Positions 36,358 to 44,001 of a stretch of 64,000 nucleotides of DNA are shown here, one piece after another. Origin of the DNA: Pseudomonas aestuarii (lineage in GTDB: Bacteria; Pseudomonadota; Gammaproteobacteria; Pseudomonadales; Pseudomonadaceae); contig NZ_JAQJZJ010000008.1 in assembly GCF_027988105.1 (NCBI RefSeq), forward strand, positions 214,511 through 278,510. The letters are read 5' to 3'. Under the pieces are notes generated by a model. That model ran no database searches. It was given only the letters and a program-made list of their open reading frames with translations, and was not told the origin of the DNA. The first letter of the stretch is position 1, and every line of letters starts with the position of its first letter. A program made the position numbers and the translations under genes.

Positions 36358-36897
36358 TCAGTTGCGGAACGGGAATTTGAAGGCGCGCAGCAAAGCACGA
36401 CCCTCATCATCCGTACGCGCAGTGGTAGTCAGGGTAATGTCCAGACCACGCAGGGCATCGATCTTGTCGTAATCGATTTCCGGGAAGATGATCTGCTCTT
36501 TAACGCCCATGCTGTAATTGCCACGACCATCGAAGGACTTGGCATTCAGGCCGCGGAAGTCACGCACGCGCGGCAGGGAGATAGACAGCAGACGATCCAG
36601 GAACTCGTACATGCGATCGCGGCGCAGGGTTACCTTGACGCCAATCGGCCAACCTTCACGCAGCTTGAAACCTGCAATCGATTTACGGGCATGAGTCACT
36701 ACGACTTTCTGACCGGTGATCTTTTCCAGATCGGCTACAGCGTTCTCGATGATTTTCTTGTCACCGATCGCTTCGCCCAAGCCCATGTTCAGGGTGATCT
36801 TGGTGATGCGCGGAACTTCCATCACGTTCGCAAGCTTAAGTTCTTCCTTAAGCTTCGGCGCGATTTCTTTCCGATAAATCTCTTTTAGTCGTGCCAT
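36358..36897 (-). CDS. rplE: 50S ribosomal protein L5
   Basis: 179 residues with NVMEVPRITKITLNMGLGEA near the start and the FDGRGNYSMGVKEQIIFPEI motif. L5 binds 5S rRNA and contacts the P-site tRNA and S13 across the subunit bridge. It starts 20 bases after rplX. Length equals the family standard of 179. Confidence 0.98.
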   Translation of the reverse strand: MARLKEIYRKEIAPKLKEELKLANVMEVPRITKITLNMGLGEAIGDKKIIENAVADLEKITGQKVVVTHARKSIAGFKLREGWPIGVKVTLRRDRMYEFLDRLLSISLPRVRDFRGLNAKSFDGRGNYSMGVKEQIIFPEIDYDKIDALRGLDITLTTTARTDDEGRALLRAFKFPFRN

Positions 36898-36917
36898 GGT
36901 CTTCTACCTAGCAGTGT

Positions 36918-37232
36918 TCAAGCATCAACCGCTTTTTGGGTCGACTTGAAGACACGAATTTTTTTACCTTCTTCAACTTTGAAACCAACACGGTCAGCCT
37001 TGTTGGTTTCGCTGTTGAAAATGGCCACGTTGGAAGCGTGCAGAGGCGCTTCTTTCTCGATGATACCGCCCTGAACGCCCGACATCGGGTTCGGCTTGGT
37101 ATGGCGCTTCACCAGGTTCAAACCACCAACGACCAGACGGTCATCAGCGAGAACCTTGAGCACCTTGCCACGCTTACCTTTGTCTTTACCGGCGATCACG
37201 ATGATCTCGTCGTCACGACGAATCTTTTGCAT
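36918..37232 (-). CDS. rplX: 50S ribosomal protein L24
   Basis: 104 residues. The KOW motif appears at the start (DDEIIVIAGKDKGKRGKVLK) and a beta-hairpin follows with TKPNPMSGVQGGIIEKEAPL. L24 is one of the two assembly initiators of the large subunit. Eleven bases separate it from rplN. It leads the genes from which the classical spc operon is counted after rplN. Confidence 0.98.
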   Translation of the reverse strand: MQKIRRDDEIIVIAGKDKGKRGKVLKVLADDRLVVGGLNLVKRHTKPNPMSGVQGGIIEKEAPLHASNVAIFNSETNKADRVGFKVEEGKKIRVFKSTQKAVDA

Positions 37233-37243
37233 GTCGGATCTCC

Positions 37244-37612
37244 TTAGAGCACTTCAGGGGCGAGCGAGACGATCTTCATGAACTTCTCGTTGCGAAGTTC
37301 ACGCGTCACCGGCCCAAAAATACGGGTGCCGATCGGCTCTTGCTTGTTGTTCAACAGAACAGCAGCGTTGCCATCGAAGCGAATGATCGAGCCATCAGGG
37401 CGACGAACGCCATGACGAGTGCGGACTACAACAGCAGTCATCACCTGGCCTTTCTTCACTTTACCGCGCGGAATTGCTTCCTTGACGGTCACCTTGATGA
37501 TGTCGCCGATGCCAGCATAACGGCGGTGCGAACCGCCCAGCACCTTGATGCACATAACGCGACGAGCACCGCTGTTGTCAGCGACGTCGAGCATGGATTG
37601 AGTCTGAATCAT
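37244..37612 (-). CDS. rplN: 50S ribosomal protein L14
   Basis: 122 residues: MIQTQSMLDVADNSGARRVM, KVLGGSHRRYAGIGDIIKVT, and a C-terminus ending KIVSLAPEVL. It is a small beta-barrel that forms the bridge B8 and binds RsfS. In E. coli it is the first spc-operon gene; here only 22 bases separate it from rpsQ, so readthrough from S10 is likely. Confidence 0.98.
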   Translation of the reverse strand: MIQTQSMLDVADNSGARRVMCIKVLGGSHRRYAGIGDIIKVTVKEAIPRGKVKKGQVMTAVVVRTRHGVRRPDGSIIRFDGNAAVLLNNKQEPIGTRIFGPVTRELRNEKFMKIVSLAPEVL

Positions 37613-37634
37613 ATATTTCTCCGACCCCTAGTCC

Positions 37635-37901
37635 TTAGACTTCCACTGCGCGTTCGAGAACTTCAACCAGCGCCCAAGATTTAGTCTTGGCTACGGGACG
37701 GGTTTCACGAATGGAAACCTTGTCACCGATATGGCACTGATTGCTTTCGTCGTGCGCGTGCAGCTTGGTCGAACGCTTGACATATTTACCGTAGATCGGG
37801 TGCTTAACGCGACGCTCGATCAATACGGTGATGGTCTTGTCCATCTTGTCGCTGACGACACGGCCGGTCAGCGTACGGACTGTTATTTCGGCTTCAGCCA
37901 T
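37635..37901 (-). CDS. rpsQ: 30S ribosomal protein S17
   Basis: 88 residues: MAEAEITVRTLTGRVVSDKM, then a basic OB fold ending TKSWALVEVLERAVEV. An early 5'-domain binder. The ATG at 37901 lies two bases before the rpmC stop region; a GTG two codons upstream is within the rpmC end and less likely. Last gene of the S10 set. Confidence 0.97.
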   Translation of the reverse strand: MAEAEITVRTLTGRVVSDKMDKTITVLIERRVKHPIYGKYVKRSTKLHAHDESNQCHIGDKVSIRETRPVAKTKSWALVEVLERAVEV

Positions 37902-37903
37902 GA

Positions 37904-38095
37904 TCACTTACCTGCCTGCTGATTGAGCACAGTCTTCACACGAGCAATATCGCGCTTAACTTGCGAGAGCAGGTGAGACTGCCCCAACTGGCCAGTTGCT
38001 TTCTGCATACGCAGATTGAACTGGTCGCGCAGCAGGCCGAGCAGTTGCTCGTTCAGCTGCTGTGCTGATTTTTCACGAAGTTCATTCGCCTTCAT
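37904..38095 (-). CDS. rpmC: 50S ribosomal protein L29
   Basis: 63 residues, two antiparallel helices: [20 protein letters not shown] and [20 protein letters not shown]. It lies at the tunnel exit, near the trigger factor and SRP docking site (L23). The ATG overlaps the rplP stop (TGATG), so translation is coupled. Confidence 0.98.
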
Positions 38096-38508
38096 CACAT
38101 CACCGTCCGCTTAACAAAAGTGGTGGCGAGTGGCAGCTTTGCAGCCGCCAGGGCGAAAGCCTCACGCGCCAACTCTTCGGAAACGCCTTCGATTTCATAC
38201 AGGACTTTGCCTGGCTGAATCTGGGCTACCCAATACTCAACGCTACCCTTCCCTTTACCCATCCGCACTTCGAGAGGCTTCTTGGTAACTGGCTTATCCG
38301 GGAACACGCGAATCCAGATTTTCCCGCCACGCTTAACGTGACGAGTCAGAGCACGACGAGCGGACTCGATCTGACGGGCGGTGAGACGACCGCGGGCAAC
38401 AGACTTCAGGGCGAATTCGCCGAAGCTGACTTTGCTACCGCGTTGAGCCAGGCCACGGTTGTGGCCGGTCATCTGCTTACGGAACTTCGTACGCTTTGGT
38501 TGCAACAT
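38095..38508 (-). CDS. rplP: 50S ribosomal protein L16
   Basis: 137 residues: [20 protein letters not shown] with a long basic loop, and [20 protein letters not shown] in the core. L16 organises the A-site and peptidyl-transferase surroundings. The arginine hydroxylated by YcfD in E. coli falls in the [19 protein letters not shown] region, which is conserved. Stop overlaps rpmC start. Confidence 0.98.
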
Positions 38509-38520
38509 TTGGCGTACCCC

Positions 38521-39207
38521 TTACTTGGCAGCTTTTTTACGAGGCGCAGGTGCCTGCGGTTTCAGTTCTTCTTTAAGGCCACCAATTACTTCGCCTTTGA
38601 AGATCCAAACCTTGACACCGATCACACCATAAGTGGTGTGTGCTTCGTAGATGGCATAGTCGACGTCGGCACGCAGGGTGTGCAACGGCACACGACCTTC
38701 GCGATACCATTCGGTACGGGCAATTTCAGCACCGCCGAGACGACCGCTCACTTGGATTTTGATGCCCTTGGCACCAATGCGCATGGCGTTCTGTACAGCG
38801 CGTTTCATAGCGCGACGGAACATCACACGACGCTCCAGCTGCTGAGCTACGCTCTGCGCAACCAGCATACCGTCGAGCTCCGGCTTGCGGATTTCTTCGA
38901 TATTGATGTGCACGGGCACACCCATTTGCTTGGTCAGGTCCTGACGCAGCTTCTCAACATCCTCACCCTTCTTCCCAATAACGATACCGGGACGGGCAGT
39001 GTGGATGGTGATGCGTGCAGTCTGAGCCGGACGATGGATATCGATACGGCTAACGGACGCGCTTTTTAGTTTGTCTTGGAGATATTCGCGCACCTTCAGA
39101 TCAGCGAACAAATAGTCCGCATAAGTCCGACCGTCTGCGTACCAGACGGAGGTGTGCTCCTTGACGATTCCCAGGCGAATGCCAATGGGATGTACTTTCT
39201 GACCCAT
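38521..39207 (-). CDS. rpsC: 30S ribosomal protein S3
   Basis: 228 residues. The start is MGQKVHPIGIRLGIVKEHTS; the KH domain carries the GxxG loop in ARPGIVIGKKGEDVEKLRQD. The C-terminal domain shows GAEIARTEWYREGRVPLHTL. S3 lines the mRNA entry channel and contributes helicase activity. The frame continues 28 residues upstream into rplV, but MGQKVHP is the universal start. Confidence 0.98.
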   Translation of the reverse strand: MGQKVHPIGIRLGIVKEHTSVWYADGRTYADYLFADLKVREYLQDKLKSASVSRIDIHRPAQTARITIHTARPGIVIGKKGEDVEKLRQDLTKQMGVPVHINIEEIRKPELDGMLVAQSVAQQLERRVMFRRAMKRAVQNAMRIGAKGIKIQVSGRLGGAEIARTEWYREGRVPLHTLRADVDYAIYEAHTTYGVIGVKVWIFKGEVIGGLKEELKPQAPAPRKKAAK

Positions 39208-39220
39208 CTGTTCGACTCCG

Positions 39221-39553
39221 TTACTTGTCCGCAACCTTGACAGTGATATGGCAAGACCGCTTGACGATGCGATCAGCGCGGCCTTTGGCACGCGGCATGA
39301 TTCGCTTCAGCGAACGCCCTTCGTTGACGAAAACGGTGCTGACCTTAAGGTCATCAACATCTGCGCCTTCGTTATGCTCGGCGTTGGCTACAGCCGACTC
39401 CAGCACTTTCTTGATGATATCGGCGGCTTTCTTACTGCTAAAAGCCAACAGATTGAGCGCTTCGCCCACCTTCTTCCCGCGAATCTGGTCGGCGACCAAG
39501 CGGGCTTTCTGGGCGGAGATTCGAGCGCCCGACAACTTAGCGGCTACTTCCAT
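39221..39553 (-). CDS. rplV: 50S ribosomal protein L22
   Basis: 110 residues. The body (GARISAQKARLVADQIRGKK) precedes the long beta-hairpin whose tip (RSLKRIMPRAKGRADRIVKR) lines the exit tunnel. Macrolide-resistance changes in other species occur in this hairpin; here it reads normal. Twelve bases from rpsS, 13 from rpsC. Confidence 0.98.
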   Translation of the reverse strand: MEVAAKLSGARISAQKARLVADQIRGKKVGEALNLLAFSSKKAADIIKKVLESAVANAEHNEGADVDDLKVSTVFVNEGRSLKRIMPRAKGRADRIVKRSCHITVKVADK

Positions 39554-39564
39554 TTCCTAACCCC

Positions 39565-39840
39565 TTAACGCTTGGCTTTCTTGTCTGCTACGTGCCCACG
39601 ATAAGTGCGGGTACCAGCAAACTCGCCGAGTTTGTGGCCGACCATGTCTTCGTTCACGAGAACGGGAACATGTAGACGACCGTTATGCACAGCAATGGTC
39701 AGACCGACCATTTGCGGCAGGATCATGGAACGGCGCGACCAGGTTTTCACCGGCTTGCGATCGTTCTTTTCCACCGCCACTTCGATCTTCTTCAGTAGGT
39801 GAAGATCGATAAAAGGACCTTTTTTCAGAGAACGTGGCAC
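39565..39840 (-). CDS. rpsS: 30S ribosomal protein S19
   Basis: 91 residues: MPRSLKKGPFIDLHLLKKIE, TWSRRSMILPQMVGLTIAVH and the VGHKLGEFAGTRTYRGH segment. It lies in the 30S head with S13. Sixteen bases separate it from rplB. Length and motif order are standard. Confidence 0.98.
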   Translation of the reverse strand: MPRSLKKGPFIDLHLLKKIEVAVEKNDRKPVKTWSRRSMILPQMVGLTIAVHNGRLHVPVLVNEDMVGHKLGEFAGTRTYRGHVADKKAKR

Positions 39841-39856
39841 TGTCGTATCCCTCTAT

Positions 39857-40681
39857 TTACTTGCGACGACGGACGATCATTTTATCGGTGCGTTTGTTAC
39901 CACGAGTCTTCGCGCCCTTAGTCGGGAAGCCCCATGGAGACACCGGATGACGACCACCAGAGGTACGACCTTCACCACCACCGTGTGGGTGGTCAACCGG
40001 GTTCATGGCAACACCACGAACGGTTGGGCGAACGCCACGCCAGCGCTTGGCACCAGCTTTACCCAGCGAACGCAGGCTGTGCTCGGAGTTCGAGACTTCG
40101 CCCAGGGTCGCACGGCACTCAGCCAGCACTTTACGCATTTCACCGGAACGCAGACGCAATGTCACGTAGACACCGTCACGCGCAATCAGCTGAGCCGAAG
40201 CACCAGCGGAACGAGCGATCTGAGCACCTTTGCCCGGCTTCAATTCGATACCGTGAATAGTGCTACCAACTGGGATGTTGCGCAGTTGCAGACTATTGCC
40301 CGGTTTGATCGGAGCCATGATACCAGCCACCAGCTGATCGCCAGCACTCACACCCTTAGGGGCGATGATGTAGCGACGCTCGCCGTCTGCATACATCAGC
40401 AAAGCGATGTGTGCGGTACGGTTCGGATCGTATTCAATACGCTCGACAGTGGCTGGAATGCCATCTTTGTCGTTGCGACGGAAATCGACCAGACGGTAAT
40501 GCTGCTTGTGGCCACCACCGATATGACGGGTGGTGATACGACCATTGTTGTTACGACCGCCAGTCTTCGACTTCTTCTCGAGCAGCGGAGCGTAAGGAGC
40601 GCCTTTATGCAGCTCCTGATTGACCACCTTGACCACAAAACGGCGGCCAGGGGAAGTCGGTTTGCATTTAACGATTGCCAT
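39857..40681 (-). CDS. rplB: 50S ribosomal protein L2
   Basis: 274 residues. An OB domain and an SH3-like domain are followed by the conserved C-terminal MNPVDHPHGGGEGRTSGGRH, which contains the histidine near the peptidyl-transferase centre. It is needed for subunit association and peptide-bond formation. It starts 14 bases after rplW. Confidence 0.99.
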   Translation of the reverse strand: MAIVKCKPTSPGRRFVVKVVNQELHKGAPYAPLLEKKSKTGGRNNNGRITTRHIGGGHKQHYRLVDFRRNDKDGIPATVERIEYDPNRTAHIALLMYADGERRYIIAPKGVSAGDQLVAGIMAPIKPGNSLQLRNIPVGSTIHGIELKPGKGAQIARSAGASAQLIARDGVYVTLRLRSGEMRKVLAECRATLGEVSNSEHSLRSLGKAGAKRWRGVRPTVRGVAMNPVDHPHGGGEGRTSGGRHPVSPWGFPTKGAKTRGNKRTDKMIVRRRK

Positions 40682-40695
40682 GATGCACCCCTCCC

Positions 40696-40995
40696 TTACT
40701 CAGCACTGCTGGCGAAATCGAGATCTTGGCCTGGCTCAAGCGAAATGATCGCTTTCTTCCAGTCGTTACGCTTGCCCAGACCACGAGCGGTGCGCTTGCT
40801 CTTACCGAGAACATTCACGGTATTAACAGCAGCAACGTTCACGCTGAACAGGCTTTCGACGGCCTTCTTGATTTCCAGCTTGGTTGCATCGGTTGCAACC
40901 TTGAAAACGAACTGGCTTTTCTTGTCAGCCAGAACCGTGGCCTTCTCGGAGACGTGCGGGCCAAGCAGCACTTTAAATACGCGTTCCTGGTTCAT
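40696..40995 (-). CDS. rplW: 50S ribosomal protein L23
   Basis: 99 residues: MNQERVFKVLLGPHVSEKAT, core FKVATDATKLEIKKAVESLF. L23 is the docking site for trigger factor and SRP at the exit tunnel. The start overlaps the rplD stop by four bases (ATGA), so translation is coupled. Confidence 0.98.
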   Translation of the reverse strand: MNQERVFKVLLGPHVSEKATVLADKKSQFVFKVATDATKLEIKKAVESLFSVNVAAVNTVNVLGKSKRTARGLGKRNDWKKAIISLEPGQDLDFASSAE

Positions 40996-41594
40996 CCCAG
41001 CAGCTCCTCGAATTTCTTCACGGCAGAAACGGTGACCAGCACCTTTTCGTACGCGATCAGACTGACCGGATCGGAACCCTGCACGTCACGAACATCGACA
41101 TGAGGCAGGTTGCGAGCAGCCAGGTACAGATTTTCGTCAATAGCATCGGACACGATCAGAACATCGGTCAGACCCATGCCATTCAGTTTGTTCAGCAGGT
41201 CTTTGGTTTTCGGCGCTTCAACACTGAAGTCCTCAACCACCACCAGACGATCGGTGCGAACCAGCTCAGCAAGAATCGAACGCAATGCAGCGCGATACAT
41301 TTTCTTGTTCAGCTTCTGATCGTGATTCTGCGGACGGGCCGCAAAAGTAACACCACCGCCACGCCAGATCGGACCACGAGTGGTACCGGCACGAGCACGA
41401 CCAGTGCCCTTCTGACGCCATGGGCGCTTACCGCCACCGGAAACGTCGGAACGGGTCTTCTGCTGCTTGCTGCCCTGACGGCCGCCAGCCATGTAGGCCA
41501 CGACTGCTTGGTGAACCAGGGTCTCGTTGTAATCGCCACCGAATGTCGCTTCGGACACTTCGATCGCTTGAGCGCCATTTACATTTAATTGCAT
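40992..41594 (-). CDS. rplD: 50S ribosomal protein L4
   Basis: 200 residues. The tunnel loop is marked by GGGKRPWRQKGTGRARAGTT and RGPIWRGGGVTFAARPQNH. In E. coli L4 autoregulates the S10 operon by transcription termination and translation at the rpsJ leader. In pseudomonads this control is reported to lack the E. coli leader structure, and I see none here. Twelve bases from rplC. Confidence 0.98.
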   Translation of the reverse strand: MQLNVNGAQAIEVSEATFGGDYNETLVHQAVVAYMAGGRQGSKQQKTRSDVSGGGKRPWRQKGTGRARAGTTRGPIWRGGGVTFAARPQNHDQKLNKKMYRAALRSILAELVRTDRLVVVEDFSVEAPKTKDLLNKLNGMGLTDVLIVSDAIDENLYLAARNLPHVDVRDVQGSDPVSLIAYEKVLVTVSAVKKFEELLG

Positions 41595-41606
41595 GTCAGC
41601 TTCCCC

Positions 41607-42242
41607 TTAACCGCGAGCCTTGGCTGCCGGACGAACAACCAAGTTGCCGCCAGTTGCGCCAGGAACGGCACCCTTGACCAACAGCAGGTTGCGTTCAGCA
41701 TCGACGCGCACTACTTCCAGGGACTGCACAGTCACGCGCTCAGCACCCATGTGACCGGACATTTTTTTGCCCTTGAAAACGCGACCCGGAGTCTGGCACT
41801 GGCCAATGGAACCCGGAACACGGTGGGACACGGAGTTACCGTGAGTGTTGTCTTGGCCGCGGAAGTTCCAACGCTTGATGGTACCGGCAAAGCCTTTACC
41901 CTTGGACTGACCAGTGACATCCACCAGTTGACCAGCTTGGAAAATTTCAGCGTTGATCAGATCGCCAGCCTGGTAGTCGCCTTCTTCAAGACGGAACTCC
42001 CAAACACCACGACCTGCCGCAACATTCGCCTTGGCGAAATGACCGGCTTGCGCCTTGCTGACACGGGAAGCACGACGCTCGCCGACAGTGACTTGCACTG
42101 CACGATAGCCATCGGACTCTTCAGTTTTGAACTGAGTGACGCGATTCGGCTCGATCTCAATGACCGTAACCGGAATGGAGACACCTTCTTCGGTGAAAAT
42201 ACGGGTCATACCGCATTTACGACCGACTACACCAATAGTCAT
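41607..42242 (-). CDS. rplC: 50S ribosomal protein L3
   Basis: 211 residues: MTIGVVGRKCGMTRIFTEEG, RWNFRGQDNTHGNSVSHRVP and the extension GSIGQCQTPGRVFKGKKMSG that reaches the peptidyl-transferase centre. The glutamine methylated by PrmB in E. coli falls in the NFRGQDNTHG loop and is present. An early assembly protein. 82 bases separate it from rpsJ, with a small hairpin. Confidence 0.98.
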   Translation of the reverse strand: MTIGVVGRKCGMTRIFTEEGVSIPVTVIEIEPNRVTQFKTEESDGYRAVQVTVGERRASRVSKAQAGHFAKANVAAGRGVWEFRLEEGDYQAGDLINAEIFQAGQLVDVTGQSKGKGFAGTIKRWNFRGQDNTHGNSVSHRVPGSIGQCQTPGRVFKGKKMSGHMGAERVTVQSLEVVRVDAERNLLLVKGAVPGATGGNLVVRPAAKARG

Positions 42243-42308
42243 GTTGTAACCTCATGAGTGTACGGGGCTTTCACCCGCTATGGCCGCCCATTTCAGAGCG
42301 TTACACGA

Positions 42309-42328
42309 CTAAAACCCCAAGGTTTTAG
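42309..42328 (-). other. Hairpin overlapping the rpsJ stop
   Basis: CTAAAACC - CCAA - GGTTTTAG, an 8-base perfect stem whose right arm includes the rpsJ stop codon. It may modulate readthrough or mRNA decay between rpsJ and rplC; weak AU-rich lower stem. Confidence 0.4.
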
Positions 42329-42636
42329 CCGAGGCTGATCTGCACTTCCACGCCAGCCGCAAGATCAAGCTTCATCAACGCATCAACGGTTTTATCCGTC
42401 GGCTGGACAATGTCCAGAACGCGCTTATGAGTACGGATTTCGAACTGATCACGCGCGTCTTTGTTGACGTGCGGTGAAGTCAGAACGGTAAACCGCTCTT
42501 TGCGGGTAGGCAGAGGAATCGGACCACGCACCTGAGCACCAGTACGTTTCGCGGTTTCCACGATTTCCTGGGTTGATTGATCGATCAGGCGATGGTCAAA
42601 AGCCTTCAACCGAATACGGATTTGTTGGTTTTGCAT
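42325..42636 (-). CDS. rpsJ: 30S ribosomal protein S10 (transcription factor NusE)
   Basis: 103 residues: MQNQQIRIRLKAFDHRLIDQ, PLPTRKERFTVLTSPHVNKD, and RTHKRVLDIVQPTDKTVDAL. Besides its ribosomal place it acts as NusE with NusB and NusG in antitermination. The ATG at 42636 was chosen by family start; an open frame extends 31 residues upstream through the promoter. First gene of the S10 operon, with its own promoter at 42701-42729. Confidence 0.98.
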   Translation of the reverse strand: MQNQQIRIRLKAFDHRLIDQSTQEIVETAKRTGAQVRGPIPLPTRKERFTVLTSPHVNKDARDQFEIRTHKRVLDIVQPTDKTVDALMKLDLAAGVEVQISLG

Positions 42637-42700
42637 TTTGACCTCAGATTCCAAGCTGCTATTCCCAGCGGGCGCAGTACACCCGCTAAAAGGAGGCGCA

Positions 42701-42729
42701 ATTCTATAGACGGCCCCAGCGAGTGTCAA
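42701..42729 (-). promoter_or_regulatory. Sigma-70 promoter of the S10 operon
   Basis: Minus-strand TTGACA (42724-42729), 17-base spacer, TAGAAT (42701-42706), then a GC-rich discriminator (TGCGCC), typical of stringently controlled ribosomal promoters. It starts just after the tuf terminator. Confidence 0.85.
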
Positions 42730-42734
42730 CCCAA

Positions 42735-42765
42735 TAAAAAAGCCCCCGCAAGCGAGGGCTTTTTT
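42735..42765 (-). terminator. Terminator of the str operon (after tuf)
   Basis: AAAAAAGCCC(CC) - GCAAGCGA - GGGCTTTTTT, 12 bases beyond the tuf stop, U-tract on the minus strand. It separates fusA-tuf from the S10 operon. Confidence 0.92.
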
Positions 42766-42777
42766 CAGATCAATCGA

Positions 42778-43971
42778 TTACTCGATGATCTTGGCAACCA
42801 CGCCGGCACCAACGGTACGGCCGCCTTCGCGAATCGCGAAACGCAGACCATCTTCCATGGCGATCGACTTGATCAGGGTAACAACCATTTTCACGTTGTC
42901 GCCCGGCATTACCATCTCAACGCCTTCCGGCAGCTCGCAGTTACCGGTTACGTCGGTAGTGCGGAAGTAGAACTGCGGACGGTAGCCCTTGAAGAACGGA
43001 GTATGACGACCACCTTCGTCCTTGCTCAGTACATACACTTCTGCTTCAAACTTGGTGTGCGGCTTAACGCTACCCGGCTTGGCCAGAATCTGACCACGCT
43101 CAACGTCATCACGCTTGGTGCCACGCAGCAAGATACCGCAGTTCTCGCCAGCACGACCTTCGTCGAGCAGCTTGCGGAACATCTCAACACCAGTACAGAT
43201 GGTCTTGACGGTAGGACGCAGGCCTACAATCTCAACTTCTTCCTGGATCTTGATGATGCCGCGCTCGATACGACCAGTCACAACAGTACCGCGACCGGAG
43301 ATCGAGAACACATCCTCAACAGGCATCAGGAACGGCTTGTCGATAACGCGCACCGGATCCGGGATATAGGTATCCAGGGTCTCAACCAGCTTACGCACGG
43401 CCGAGGTGCCCATCTCGTTGTCGTCCTGGCCATTCAGGGCCATCAACGCCGAGCCGATCACGATCGGAGTGTCGTCGCCTGGGAAGTCATACATCGACAG
43501 CAGGTCACGCACTTCCATCTCAACCAGTTCCAGCAGCTCAGCGTCATCCACCATGTCAGCCTTGTTCAGGAAGACCACGATGTAAGGAACGCCTACCTGA
43601 CGGGACAGCAGGATGTGCTCGCGAGTCTGCGGCATCGGGCCGTCAGCAGCGGAGCAAACCAGGATAGCGCCATCCATCTGCGCAGCACCAGTGATCATGT
43701 TTTTCACATAATCGGCGTGGCCCGGGCAATCTACGTGAGCGTAGTGACGGATGGTGGAATCGTACTCAACGTGGGAAGTGTTGATCGTGATACCACGAGC
43801 TTTTTCTTCCGGTGCGCTGTCGATCTGCGCGAAATCGCGAATGGCGCCACCGAAAGCTTCGGCACACACCTTGGTCAACGCAGCAGTCAGGGTGGTTTTA
43901 CCATGGTCGACGTGACCGATAGTGCCAACGTTGACGTGCGGTTTGTTACGTTCGAATTTTTCTTTAGCCAC
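42778..43971 (-). CDS. tuf: Elongation factor Tu, copy in str operon
   Basis: 397 residues. GTP-binding motifs: GHVDHGKT (19-26), DCPGH, NKAD and SAL. Domains 2 and 3 carry RGTVVTGRIERG and GGRHTPFFKGYRPQFYFRTT. It delivers aminoacyl-tRNA to the ribosome. By inspection its protein is the same as that of the copy at 59304-60497. This copy starts with GTG whereas the other starts with ATG. It is the last gene of rpsL-rpsG-fusA-tuf, 30 bases after fusA. Confidence 0.99.
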   Translation of the reverse strand: MAKEKFERNKPHVNVGTIGHVDHGKTTLTAALTKVCAEAFGGAIRDFAQIDSAPEEKARGITINTSHVEYDSTIRHYAHVDCPGHADYVKNMITGAAQMDGAILVCSAADGPMPQTREHILLSRQVGVPYIVVFLNKADMVDDAELLELVEMEVRDLLSMYDFPGDDTPIVIGSALMALNGQDDNEMGTSAVRKLVETLDTYIPDPVRVIDKPFLMPVEDVFSISGRGTVVTGRIERGIIKIQEEVEIVGLRPTVKTICTGVEMFRKLLDEGRAGENCGILLRGTKRDDVERGQILAKPGSVKPHTKFEAEVYVLSKDEGGRHTPFFKGYRPQFYFRTTDVTGNCELPEGVEMVMPGDNVKMVVTLIKSIAMEDGLRFAIREGGRTVGAGVVAKIIE

Positions 43972-44001
43972 GACAATTAACTCCTTGCCTAAAGGGCTGA
44001 A